64,000 nt of DNA, taken from positions 186,001 to 250,000 of the forward strand of contig NZ_CP040813.1 in NCBI RefSeq assembly GCF_009498295.1, read 5' to 3'. Below are positions 32,805-41,145 of the stretch, in pieces. This DNA is from Oceanihabitans sp. IOP_32. GTDB lineage: Bacteria > Bacteroidota > Bacteroidia > Flavobacteriales > Flavobacteriaceae. The notes beneath the pieces were generated by a model. It saw only the letters and a list, made by a program, of their open reading frames with translations. It was not told where the DNA came from and did not search any database. The position numbers and the translations under genes are program-made. Numbering within the stretch: position 1 is the stretch's first letter; the number at the start of each line of letters is the position of its first letter.

Positions 32805-33983
32805 TTATTTTGTTAATCTAAAAACCACAACATCTCTGGCAGGCACTTCAATTTTATAATTAATATCGGTAGTCCCGATTACTTTATTTTGCCATAAATT
32901 TTTAACTGAATATTTTCCAGAAAACTTTTTGATTTGCAGTTTAGACCAATCCACTTCGTATTTTTTATTCTTAATTTCTCTATTAAATAAGCAAATAGCA
33001 ATTTCACCATTGGATAGTGGTTTTTGCCAAACCTCGAAATTACCGTAGTCTTTAATCTTAAAACCTTGTTTACCCAAAGCATCTTGGTTTATCGCAATTA
33101 ACTCTTTATTTGTTAGTATTTCTTGATCGCTAAAAGACATGGTTCTTAGGTCGTTCCCTGCCATTAAAGGTGCTGCCAACATAGCCCACATACTAAAATG
33201 TGCTCGGGCTTCGTTTATAGGCATGTTGTTACCAACGGCGAGCATATCGGGGTCGTTCCAATGTCCGGGTCCCGCATATTTTTCCAAGCCGACTTGCATA
33301 TCTACTAAATCGGACCATCCAAAGAGGTTGCCATTTACATTACCATCAAACCTACCATTCATATCAATATCAAGAGTGGTTCGCCATAGATGTCCAACAT
33401 CTTTTGCCCATTCCCAAGGTTTGTTCTCGCCCCATTCGCACATACTAAACACAATAGGTCTGCCTGCCTTATACAGGGCATCTCGCATTAATTTGTACGA
33501 CTGTTTCGCATCCTGTCCTTCGGTAAAGCACCAATCGTATTTTAAATAATCGACGCCCCATTTGGCATAGGTTTCGGCATCTTTAAATTCATAACCTTTA
33601 CTTCCAGGACGGCGTGCACAAGTCATTGTTCCTGCATCAGAATAAATACCAAATTTTAGACCTTTGGCATGAACATAATCTGCCAAAGCTTTTATACCCG
33701 AAGGAAATTTCTCTTTATCGACAATAATATAGCCGTTGTCGTCTCGTCCTATTTGCCAACAATCATCAATAACGATATACTCGTAACCCACATCTTTTAA
33801 ACCTTTTTCTACCATGGCATCGGCCATTTCTCTAATTACCGTTTCATTAACGCCTTCACATTCAAAAGCATTCCAACTGTTCCATCCCATAGGAGGTGTT
33901 AAGGCGAGGTTCTCGAATTTTTGAGCATAAATATCTTTTGCTGATAAAAAACAGACTGTTAAAAATAGGTAAAATGCTTTCAT
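32805..33983 (-). CDS. Alpha-galactosidase, GH27
   Basis: Retaining exo-alpha-galactosidase, 392 residues, signal peptide to IYAQ (residue 21). Barrel (about 25-310) with LTPPMGWNSWNAF, VIDDCWQ, GLKFGIYSDAG, nucleophile Asp150 in DYLKYDWC, the acid/base region in LWRTTLDIDMNG and GHWNDPDML, and a C-terminal beta-sandwich. Alpha-N-acetylgalactosaminidases share this family, but the substrate residues cannot be judged here. In N-glycan context it may remove terminal alpha-Gal caps. 21 bases after the SASA gene. Confidence 0.92.
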   Translation of the reverse strand: MKAFYLFLTVCFLSAKDIYAQKFENLALTPPMGWNSWNAFECEGVNETVIREMADAMVEKGLKDVGYEYIVIDDCWQIGRDDNGYIIVDKEKFPSGIKALADYVHAKGLKFGIYSDAGTMTCARRPGSKGYEFKDAETYAKWGVDYLKYDWCFTEGQDAKQSYKLMRDALYKAGRPIVFSMCEWGENKPWEWAKDVGHLWRTTLDIDMNGRFDGNVNGNLFGWSDLVDMQVGLEKYAGPGHWNDPDMLAVGNNMPINEARAHFSMWAMLAAPLMAGNDLRTMSFSDQEILTNKELIAINQDALGKQGFKIKDYGNFEVWQKPLSNGEIAICLFNREIKNKKYEVDWSKLQIKKFSGKYSVKNLWQNKVIGTTDINYKIEVPARDVVVFRLTK

Positions 33984-34004
33984 TTGATGGTGTTTTTAAA
34001 TTAT

Positions 34005-36080
34005 CTAATCTGTGGTATTTGAAAATGTTGGTGCTGGTAAACCGTATTTATTTATAAGATTTGCACGAGTATAAGACGTGTAGCCATATCTCACGAATCT
34101 GGGTTTTGTAATCTTTTCTGACCAAACTATCAGCCTATCGCCTTTAATTTCAGCATTAGCTTTTACGAAAACTTTATCTTCTCCAGCTATTTCTAAATCT
34201 TTTACGGCAGAGCCATCAATGGTTTTCAAACCTTTACTGAATTTAAAATGGACTTCCAATTTGTCTTTTATCACATTTACAAAATCTAACAAAGGTCCCG
34301 AATACGCCACTGGTTTATTGTAAGATTTGGCTAAGGCGACTTTAGCTAATCGCTCACCAATAATCCATTTTTGTGTAGGATGCACGTCGGTTTTATGACC
34401 AACATCTAAAGATACAGCCATTCCAGTATTATGAATAGCTAATAATTTGCGCTGCGAGTCTCTAAAGGCACCCCAATTGGGACGGTTAATGCTACTCAAT
34501 TGGGTATAATAAAAAGAAAGTTCTGGCTTGTTAAAATGTATACGCCAATCGTTAACTAACATTTTAAATAGTTGTGTATGTAAATCGATATGCTCTGTGT
34601 TCGATTCTCCTTGATACCAAATAACCCCTTTAAAATTGAAATCTCTAAGTGGTAGAATTCCTGTATCAAATAAAAACGTGGCATCGTAAGGATGTCTCGC
34701 TTTTAAATTTTTATTACGATTAAAATTTTCAGATTTTCTTTTAGACACCCAAGAGTCCATCAACGGATTTTGCCATGAATCATTAAGTAAACTAATGGTT
34801 TCGTGCGTTTGCTCCATGCGTTCTCTGCTTATCCAACTTTGTATGGGCGAGCCGCCAACAGCGTTACAAATAATGCCAACAGGCACGTTTAATTCTTTTT
34901 GAAGCTGATAAGCAAAAGCGTAAGCTACCGCAGAAAAATTCTTTATAGCGTCTTTATTATTGTGACTCCAACCAGAATATTTAAAATAATCGTTTGTACT
35001 TAAATGTGTTAACTCTTCATCATTAAATGGGTTTCCATGTAAGACCTTTGGATCCATGGAAAACACAAAAATTTTCGAATGGAGTGAGTCTTTTAAAACG
35101 GAAGATGCCGATTGCATTTCTCGCACTTTGAAATCCATATTAGATTGTCCAGAAGCCAACCAAACTTCGCCAATATACACGTTATTAAAATGAATGTTTT
35201 TTGATTGTTTTGATTGTATTTTAAGCGGATAAGGCCCGCCAGCTTTCATCGCAGGTAACGTAATTTGCCAAGCTCCATTTTCTGGTACTTTTACGGTTGC
35301 ATTTTGATTATTTAAAGCAACCGTTATAACATCGTTCGCGTTGGCTGTGCCAGAAATAACAAGCGGTGCATTTTGTTGAAACACCATGTTTTCACCATAG
35401 TATTCTGGGAGTTTTAGTCCGCCAAAATTCCCAGTAATGGCGCTATATACTTTCTGTGCTATTACGGTAGCCCCTTGTTTTGTGGGATGTAAATGATCCG
35501 GGAAATATTCTGGATAACGATATAGGGGTTCATGCAGATTTATAATATCTACGCTTGCTTTTTTAGCAATGGTTTCGATTTTATCTTGAATGTCTTGAAA
35601 ACTTTCACGCATACCCTCTTCGAACCAATGGTGCCCAGAAAAAGTAGGTGTCATTTTACAAATGATGACTTTAGGTTTTGATGGCAGATTTTTATAAATC
35701 GCTATCATGTCTAAATAATCCGAAATAAATTCGTCTTTATGTTTTGGCCAATTGTTATTGCCTTGATCATTTAATCCTAAATGGATAATTACAATTTGAG
35801 GTGCGAAGTCTTGAGATGCTTTAAATTCAGATTTATCCCAATAAGGTTTATGCCCATTTTTAAGCATGGTAGCGCCAGAGAATCCAAAATTGGCCACCTG
35901 ATATTGGGCGCCGAGTAAATTTTGTAATTGGGCAGGGTAAGCATTGGTGGCTCTACCTTCAATACCAGCACCATAAGTCACAGAATTTCCAACGCAAGCC
36001 ACTCTAATAGTTTGTCCGAAGCCCATACAAGTCATAAAAAACACTATAAATACACTGCTATTAATTATTTTACGAGACAT
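34005..36080 (-). CDS. Two-domain sialate O-acetylesterase (SGNH + SASA)
   Basis: Exported protein of 691 residues from the ATG at 36080 (MSRKIINSSVFIVFF starts the signal peptide; the eight-codon extension to 36104 is not needed). Domain 1 (about 25-210) is SGNH: VACVGNSVTYGAGI, NFGFSGATML, IIHLGLNDQGNN, FPDHLHPTKQG. Domain 2 (about 220-600) is SASA: IGEVWLASGQSNMDF with nucleophile Ser, VIWYQGESNTEHID, and DVGHKTDVHPTQK with the Asp-His pair. NanS-type enzymes of Tannerella and Bacteroides with this double build remove 9-O-acetyl from sialic acid so the sialidase can cut. Position beside GH33 supports that. Confidence 0.92.
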   Translation of the reverse strand: MSRKIINSSVFIVFFMTCMGFGQTIRVACVGNSVTYGAGIEGRATNAYPAQLQNLLGAQYQVANFGFSGATMLKNGHKPYWDKSEFKASQDFAPQIVIIHLGLNDQGNNNWPKHKDEFISDYLDMIAIYKNLPSKPKVIICKMTPTFSGHHWFEEGMRESFQDIQDKIETIAKKASVDIINLHEPLYRYPEYFPDHLHPTKQGATVIAQKVYSAITGNFGGLKLPEYYGENMVFQQNAPLVISGTANANDVITVALNNQNATVKVPENGAWQITLPAMKAGGPYPLKIQSKQSKNIHFNNVYIGEVWLASGQSNMDFKVREMQSASSVLKDSLHSKIFVFSMDPKVLHGNPFNDEELTHLSTNDYFKYSGWSHNNKDAIKNFSAVAYAFAYQLQKELNVPVGIICNAVGGSPIQSWISRERMEQTHETISLLNDSWQNPLMDSWVSKRKSENFNRNKNLKARHPYDATFLFDTGILPLRDFNFKGVIWYQGESNTEHIDLHTQLFKMLVNDWRIHFNKPELSFYYTQLSSINRPNWGAFRDSQRKLLAIHNTGMAVSLDVGHKTDVHPTQKWIIGERLAKVALAKSYNKPVAYSGPLLDFVNVIKDKLEVHFKFSKGLKTIDGSAVKDLEIAGEDKVFVKANAEIKGDRLIVWSEKITKPRFVRYGYTSYTRANLINKYGLPAPTFSNTTD

Positions 36081-36159
36081 GTTTTTTGTTTGAATTAAAA
36101 CCAAATGGCATACTACTTTTCAGGTGTCCTTAATGTCTGGCTATCTTAAATTAACTTCT

Positions 36160-36232
36160 GAATAAAAAACAAATTGGGCGCTGACGAAAGGTTCAAATTT
36201 TTAAAAATGAATAGCATCTCGACAACGCCCAA
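36160..36232 (-). terminator. Possible structured terminator or attenuator between GH33 and SASA
   Basis: TTGGGCG (36174-36180) pairs with CGCCCAA (36226-36232) across a 45-nt loop that holds an ATTTTTAAAAAT palindrome. On the minus strand a T-rich tail follows. The long loop makes an ordinary terminator doubtful; a transcript attenuator or mRNA-processing hairpin in this 214-base gap is equally possible. Confidence 0.35.
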
Positions 36233-36294
36233 CTTAATAATAAAACCTATAAAATGAGAATTGTGTTATTCCCTTTTATGTGTGCGAACTAAAA

Positions 36295-37443
36295 CTATTC
36301 TTGTTTTTTTGGTGCTTTATAGCTGTCTTTTCCATCGGTTAACCATTCTAATGAGAAGCTAACAAACTCATTGTTTTTGTATTCGTCCTTTTCAAAAAAT
36401 AGACCTATATCACCGTTTTCCAAAATAGTTAAAGACGAGTAAGCCGATGAACCTGGATACACGGTCTTCCCTTCACTCCACGTTTTTCCTTCATCGTAAC
36501 TAATACGAACAGACATATTTACACGCTTGTTTTTAGATTGGGCATTAGAAAAAAGTATTCTATTTTTTTCGTATCCATCTTCAATGGCTGTATATCGAAT
36601 AATACTTGCATTACAACCAGGATCAATTAATTCTGGTACTGGATTGGTCTGCCAAGTTTTACCGTCGTCGTTAGAAGTATGTACATAACGTATGCCTTCT
36701 TTATTCACTCTGGCGTTAATCATTAAAGAGCCATCTGCAAGTTCAATAACCTTAGATTCATCAGCAGGTAAAACAGGTGTATCGATAAAATACCAAGTTT
36801 TACCATGGTCGTCACTTCCAAATAAGTGCAAACCGCTATTTAGGTTAACCATCGTGTGTAATAGTTTTCCTGAACGTGTTTGAATACCACGACCTGAAGT
36901 AATAAATTTAAAATCTTTATGCCATTCTGGCTTTGCAATTTGAGACGTGATATCTTCTGGCTCGCTCCAGGTTTTACCATTGTCTGAGCTCTTCATAACG
37001 TGTAAATAGTAAATGTCTTTTTCGGTGTCTAAATTCATGTAATTATAGAACATAAAAATATCGCCTGTAACTTCATCTACAATCATTGATGGATCGGAAG
37101 CCGATTTACCTTCTGGAAAATCGATCACCATCTCAATAGGTGTCCACGTTTTACCATTATCGCTACTTCTTCTAACAATAATATTAATATCTCTACTCCA
37201 TTTTAAGTCACCACAATCTGGCACGCGCTGATCGATAGCGGCAATTAAATCGCCGTTAGGTGCTGTGACAATGGCAGGAATCCGGTAACAATTAACACCC
37301 TCTTCCATGCCTGCATTAAACAGTGCTACAAATTCTAAATCCTCTTTCTTGGGCTCATTATTCTCAACTCGCTCTGCATTCTTATTATCTTTACAAGATC
37401 CTAATAATACCATCATTAGTAATAAAACTGTACTTCTAATCAT
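36295..37443 (-). CDS. Exo-alpha-sialidase lipoprotein, GH33
   Basis: Releases terminal sialic acid from glycans. 382 residues with lipobox LGSC (Cys17). The six-bladed propeller shows the arginine motif YRIPAI (Arg54), the RD of WSRDINIIVRRS (84-85, acid/base Asp) and five Asp-boxes SxDxGKTW at 93-100, 152-159, 210-217, 257-264 and 315-322. The Tyr nucleophile region is GSSAYSSL near 330. It is compact and lacks the extra carbohydrate-binding module of larger sialidases. It follows the epimerase by 29 bases and shares its promoter. Confidence 0.94.
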   Translation of the reverse strand: MIRSTVLLLMMVLLGSCKDNKNAERVENNEPKKEDLEFVALFNAGMEEGVNCYRIPAIVTAPNGDLIAAIDQRVPDCGDLKWSRDINIIVRRSSDNGKTWTPIEMVIDFPEGKSASDPSMIVDEVTGDIFMFYNYMNLDTEKDIYYLHVMKSSDNGKTWSEPEDITSQIAKPEWHKDFKFITSGRGIQTRSGKLLHTMVNLNSGLHLFGSDDHGKTWYFIDTPVLPADESKVIELADGSLMINARVNKEGIRYVHTSNDDGKTWQTNPVPELIDPGCNASIIRYTAIEDGYEKNRILFSNAQSKNKRVNMSVRISYDEGKTWSEGKTVYPGSSAYSSLTILENGDIGLFFEKDEYKNNEFVSFSLEWLTDGKDSYKAPKKQE

Positions 37444-37472
37444 TTTTATTTATTTTGCTGGTTAATAATTAT

Positions 37473-38636
37473 TTATTTTTGATTGGCTTCAATTTTTTCA
37501 AAAGACTGCCAACATTGATACATTGCTCTTGGTACATGGAAACAGCCTTTCCACTTACCCCCTTTTAAGTTTAATAAAACCTCACCCTGACGGTTTAAAT
37601 AACCAAACCATTCGCCATTTTCTGGATCTGAAAAATGAGCCCAAGCGTAGTCGTGAACCTTATGGTACCATTTTAAAATTTCAGGGTTTTTAGTGTGTTC
37701 GTATGCTTTTGCAAGTGCTACTAAGGTTTCTAAATGTACCCACCACAGTTTTTGGTCCCATTCTAATTGCTGAGGGGGATGTCCTTTGGCATCCATAAAA
37801 TAGAAAATGCCATCATATTTATCATCCCAGCTATAGTCTAGAATTGTTAAAATCGTTTCGGTAGCTTTATCAATAAGAGCTTGGTCGTTTTTACGTACAC
37901 CAATATCTATCATAAACCACATGGCCTCAATGCCATGTCCTGGATTTAATAAACGTCCATTAAAACTGTCATGATGCTCGCCGTTTGGTAAAACATTTTC
38001 AAAAATTAAACCTGTTTTTTTATCTAGGAACACCTCCATAACTTGATGGATGCTGTAATCTATAGTTTTTTCTACTTCTTTTGGGTCTAAAATGGCCTCT
38101 AATTCCAGTACCAAATTAGATAAAATCATAGGAAGTGAAAATCCAACTAGTGGTCTTGTATCGGTATTTTTTTCGTACTTACCTTTTGGATTCTCGATTC
38201 TATTTAAAATATTAAAATAGGTCTTTTTGGCAAGTGCTTTTACCTCCTCATCACCAGAAGCTATAGCATACTGACTAAACGCCATAGCCGCAAAGCAATC
38301 TGAAAATATGTTATAAGCTTGCACTAAGGGTTTACCATCGGCCGTAACAGAAAAATAAAAGTCTCCTTCGCTGTTCATGCCGTATTTACGCAAAAAATCT
38401 ATACCATTCTTAGCAATGGCCAACCAATTTTCATTTTTCTCAACTTTGTTGTAAAGCATTGAAAAAGTCCAGGCTTGTCGCCCTTGAAGCCAAATAAATT
38501 TATCGGTATCATAAACATCTCCCTTAGTGTTTAAACAGGTAAAATAACCGCCATTTTTTTGGTCGATAGAGTGCTTTTCCCAAAATGGAATCACATCATT
38601 AAGTAACGTATCTTTATAAAGTTTAGAAAAATTCAT
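37473..38636 (-). CDS. N-acylglucosamine 2-epimerase (AGE family, NanE-type)
   Basis: Cytoplasmic enzyme of 387 residues without signal peptide. It probably converts ManNAc, released by sialic acid lyase, to GlcNAc, as the AGE-type NanE does in Bacteroides. The (alpha/alpha)6 barrel shows [46 protein letters not shown] with the catalytic His, [13 protein letters not shown] and [14 protein letters not shown]. The family also holds cellobiose and mannose epimerases, so the Neu5Ac role rests on the sialidase and lyase neighbours. It leads the operon; the promoter and a GntR palindrome lie just upstream. Confidence 0.88.
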   Translation of the reverse strand: MNFSKLYKDTLLNDVIPFWEKHSIDQKNGGYFTCLNTKGDVYDTDKFIWLQGRQAWTFSMLYNKVEKNENWLAIAKNGIDFLRKYGMNSEGDFYFSVTADGKPLVQAYNIFSDCFAAMAFSQYAIASGDEEVKALAKKTYFNILNRIENPKGKYEKNTDTRPLVGFSLPMILSNLVLELEAILDPKEVEKTIDYSIHQVMEVFLDKKTGLIFENVLPNGEHHDSFNGRLLNPGHGIEAMWFMIDIGVRKNDQALIDKATETILTILDYSWDDKYDGIFYFMDAKGHPPQQLEWDQKLWWVHLETLVALAKAYEHTKNPEILKWYHKVHDYAWAHFSDPENGEWFGYLNRQGEVLLNLKGGKWKGCFHVPRAMYQCWQSFEKIEANQK

Positions 38637-38694
38637 GTATTAGAGATATTTTAAAAATTATCTTTAGTTTTTGAATAAAAAAATTGTATTTTTA

Positions 38695-38707
38695 TATGTC
38701 AGACATA
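38695..38707. promoter_or_regulatory. Operator palindrome TATGT-N3-ACATA
   Basis: TATGTCAGACATA is a perfect 13-bp palindrome with the GT-N3-AC core typical of FadR-type GntR operators. It covers the expected start of transcription of the epimerase-sialidase operon (-7 box 38711-38718) and lies in front of the divergent regulator gene. The same half-sites occur at 45948-45960. Confidence 0.75.
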
Positions 38708-38710
38708 ATA

Positions 38711-38718
38711 CAAACATA
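38711..38718 (-). promoter_or_regulatory. -7 box of the epimerase-sialidase operon
   Basis: The minus strand reads TATGTTTG, a perfect TAnnTTTG. The 75-base leader to the epimerase ATG contains the palindromic operator. The nearest TTTG upstream is 30 bases away, so the -33 box is weak, which suits a regulated promoter. Confidence 0.55.
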
Positions 38719-38761
38719 AGGAATTATCTATTTGTATAACGTGTTTTACAAAATAAATTAC

Positions 38762-39487
38762 ATGAAAACAAACCTCAAAAAAATAGTACCCATAGAAAAC
38801 TTATCGCTTGTAGATAAAGTAGAGCTTCGATTAAAACAATATTTTAAAGACAATAATTTAAAAATCGGTGATCCTATACCGAAAGAATTAGAGTTTGCAT
38901 CAGCTTTAGGTGTAAGTAGAACCGTTATTCGAGAAGCGCTTTTAAGATTGAGAACCATAGGTGTAATAGAGTCCAAAAAACGAAGTGGGATGGTGCTAAC
39001 TCAACCTGATATTATACAAAACTTTGAAAAAGCTATTCAATACAATTTACTAGGAGAAGAAGCCTTAGTCGATATTTTCGAGCTCCGATTGATTTTAGAA
39101 ATGGGTATGGCCGATTTATTATTTGCTAGAAAAACCCCGGAAGACATTGCTGTACTAGACAAAATTGTTTCTAAGCAAGAAAAAGAAGAACAAGATACCA
39201 CAATTTTTAGTTTAGAACACGAAATTGCTTTTCACGGAAAATTATATGAAATGTCTCGCAACACGACATTACAGCGGTTTCAAAACCTTTTATTGCCTGT
39301 TTTTGAATATGTACACGACAATATGCCAGAAGGTGCTAAAGATTATAAATATTCTAAAGGAGAGTTTGTCACACATAGGGATTTGTTTAAAATATTAAAA
39401 GACGGCGATGCGGCAACATTTAGAGAAGCCATGCGAAATCATCTTGAACCGCACTTTGATCGTATTTTAGCCATGGTTAAACTATAA
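38762..39487 (+). CDS. GntR-family transcriptional regulator (FadR subfamily)
   Basis: A 241-residue cytoplasmic DNA-binding protein; the ATG at 38762 is preferred over one ten codons upstream (38732) because MKTNLKKIVPIENLSLVDKV leads directly into the HTH domain. Winged helix about residues 18-85 with PKELEFASALGVSRTVIREALLRLRTIGVIESKKRSGMVL, then the all-helical FCD effector domain with FELRLILEMGMADLLFARK and three His that likely bind metal: HEIAFHGKLYEMS and VTHRDLFKILKDGDAATFREAMRNHL. It is divergent to the epimerase operon, with an operator palindrome between. Likely senses a sialic acid or amino sugar intermediate and controls this locus. Confidence 0.88.
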   Translation: MKTNLKKIVPIENLSLVDKVELRLKQYFKDNNLKIGDPIPKELEFASALGVSRTVIREALLRLRTIGVIESKKRSGMVLTQPDIIQNFEKAIQYNLLGEEALVDIFELRLILEMGMADLLFARKTPEDIAVLDKIVSKQEKEEQDTTIFSLEHEIAFHGKLYEMSRNTTLQRFQNLLLPVFEYVHDNMPEGAKDYKYSKGEFVTHRDLFKILKDGDAATFREAMRNHLEPHFDRILAMVKL

Positions 39488-39885
39488 TTTTTTCGGTATT
39501 GTCTTTACAAAATCGCACATGAAGTTATTACTATCGAGCAAAAGCCGAAAAGAGTTAAGGATTTTTATTCGGGATACGGTCTTCTACTAAAGTACCCTAG
39601 AAACGCTAAAACTTATTGTTTTTTAAGATTTAACTGGGCGCAATGATATCTCGCATTATACCAATACCCAATTAACCATGTCATGTCGCCTATAATTCGT
39701 TTACTCACATCTTTCTATTTTATAAATAGGTGTTCATGATGCGCTTCGAAGTTCTTTTTCGTCTGTATTTTAGTACAATACAAAACCACTTTGGCTATGC
39801 TTTGATTTTAGCTCACGCCCATATTATAGTAAAATAACGAGTTTGTGAATCTGCGATTTCAATCTCATCTGAGCAAAAAATAATT

Positions 39886-39926
39886 CAAATTAACAATACG
39901 AAATTTAAAAATTAAATTGGTATTAT
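39886..39926. repeat. Copy B of the dispersed 41-bp intergenic repeat
   Basis: Aligns without gaps to 16622-16662 with 5 mismatches in 41 bases. It ends in TTGGTAT, the right inverted end of the larger element described for this gap. Confidence 0.65.
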
Positions 39927-39964
39927 CTCGTAAACACTTCCATTCAAAACCAAGACCAGATTTA

Positions 39965-40010
39965 AAACAAAAAAGCCACCTTTAAATAGATGATTTAAAG
40001 ATGACTTTTA
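39965..40010 (-). terminator. Terminator of the sialic acid lyase gene
   Basis: AAAAGCCACCTTTAAAT (39971-39987) pairs with ATTTAAAGATGACTTTT (39993-40009) with two G-U or mismatched pairs over a 5-nt loop. On the minus strand a T-rich tail follows. It lies 37 bases after the stop codon. Confidence 0.7.
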
Positions 40011-40046
40011 AAACTAGAATTTCTAAAACTTTATGTTCTAATGGTA

Positions 40047-40952
40047 TTATTTACTGAACAAATCGGCTAAACCAATAGCGTCTAGTTCTTGTTTTATAAT
40101 TTTATAATCATTATCCGTCAAAGTAGAATGCGGGAATCGCGATGGACCGCAATCGATACCCAACACTCTCATAAACCCTTTACCTACACCATTAAAGCCC
40201 CCTTTACTGTCTAAAATTTCTACGAATCGAATGGCTTTTGTTTGTAAGTCTGCAGCCTCTGCCATTTTACCTTTCTCGAAAAGATCTTTTATTTTGTAAT
40301 ACAATGGTGCTAAATGGTTGTATGTGCTACCAACCCATCCTGTTGCACCTAAAGGCAAGCTGTTAATAAATAATTCGTCGTACCCAAAAAGTATATTAAA
40401 TTTACCGTTTGATACTTTTTTACTATGCTGAAAATCTATTAAATTATTATTAGTAAACTTAATACCTGCCAAATTGGGTATTTCGTTTTCTGCAAGTTTT
40501 AAAAAATCATTCATATTAAAATTAGCCCCTGTTAAAACAGGAATATGATAATAATAGAACGGAATATGAGGTGCACAGGCAGCCACTTCTTTACAATACT
40601 GAACCAATTTATCGATGGCATTTAACCTAAAGTAATAAGGCGCTAAAACCGCAATGGCGTCCACTTTATCTGCAGCATAAGTTGCCAATTCTTTTGCTTC
40701 ATGCAAATTGGCATGACCAACGTGATCGATTAAATATAAATCTTCCGATTTGTTTTGAGACCAAGCTAAGGTTATTTCTTTGCGCTCTGCAGTAGATAAG
40801 GATGTAAAATCTCCTGTAGATCCATTCATAAAAATACCTGAAACTTTATTATTGATTAAAAACTGACTATAATCTTTAATCTTTGCGGTATTCAAAGAAC
40901 CGTCTTTGTGCATAGGTGCATAAGCTGCAGCTATTAAATTTTTTATTTTCAT
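40047..40952 (-). CDS. nanA: N-acetylneuraminate lyase (DHDPS family)
   Basis: Class I aldolase that splits Neu5Ac into ManNAc and pyruvate in the cytoplasm. 301 residues, TIM barrel. GSTGD (44-48) is the pyruvate carboxylate loop, the FYYYHIP segment supplies the catalytic Tyr (about 135), and Lys165 in LAGIKFTN forms the Schiff base. YYYHIPVLTG and the GFNGVGKGFMRVLGIDCGPSR ending fit the lyase rather than dihydrodipicolinate synthase. It lies downstream of susD with a terminator between them, so it may be read partly through or from its own promoter. The product ManNAc feeds the epimerase at 37473. Confidence 0.9.
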   Translation of the reverse strand: MKIKNLIAAAYAPMHKDGSLNTAKIKDYSQFLINNKVSGIFMNGSTGDFTSLSTAERKEITLAWSQNKSEDLYLIDHVGHANLHEAKELATYAADKVDAIAVLAPYYFRLNAIDKLVQYCKEVAACAPHIPFYYYHIPVLTGANFNMNDFLKLAENEIPNLAGIKFTNNNLIDFQHSKKVSNGKFNILFGYDELFINSLPLGATGWVGSTYNHLAPLYYKIKDLFEKGKMAEAADLQTKAIRFVEILDSKGGFNGVGKGFMRVLGIDCGPSRFPHSTLTDNDYKIIKQELDAIGLADLFSK

Positions 40953-41076
40953 GTGTTTATATGTATTGTTTTTTCATCGGTCTTATGCCATATCCATTAT
41001 ATCACTTGTATGGGTATCACCTGTTTTAATTATGGATGTTTTATAAGATTTAATGTCGTATTTTAGTTCAAAACGT

Positions 41077-41120
41077 AAAAAAAGAGAGTTCAAGCTATTT
41101 ACTCAAACTCTCTTTTGTTT
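41077..41120 (-). terminator. Terminator of the susCD pair at 41146-45895
   Basis: AAAAGAGAGTT (41080-41090) pairs perfectly with AACTCTCTTTT (41106-41116) over a 15-nt loop, followed on the minus strand by a T-run. It lies about 30 bases after the susD stop. Confidence 0.8.
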
Positions 41121-41145
41121 ACTATCTAACTAATAAAATAATTAT

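Larger units (their letters stand above)
39488..40046. other. 559-base gene-free interval with a possible MITE remnant
   Basis: No coding sequence is seen between the regulator and the sialic acid lyase. The stretch 39658-39923 is bounded by the 8-bp inverted repeat ATACCAAT / ATTGGTAT, carries the 41-bp dispersed repeat at its right end (39886-39926) and a similar AATTAACCAT segment near its left end, and its centre shows imperfect dyad symmetry (TATTTTAGTACAATA against a TTATTTTACTATAATAT complement). This looks like a non-autonomous repeat element with no transposase. The part next to the lyase holds its terminator. Confidence 0.4.

Noticed and set aside
33139-33549. Open frame of 136 codons antisense to GH27
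   Set aside because: It is a shadow of the well-supported GH27 gene and has no recognisable protein features.
40960-40985. TATGTATTG before the sialic acid lyase as an operator
   Set aside because: Only one half-site is present; the second half does not match ACATA.
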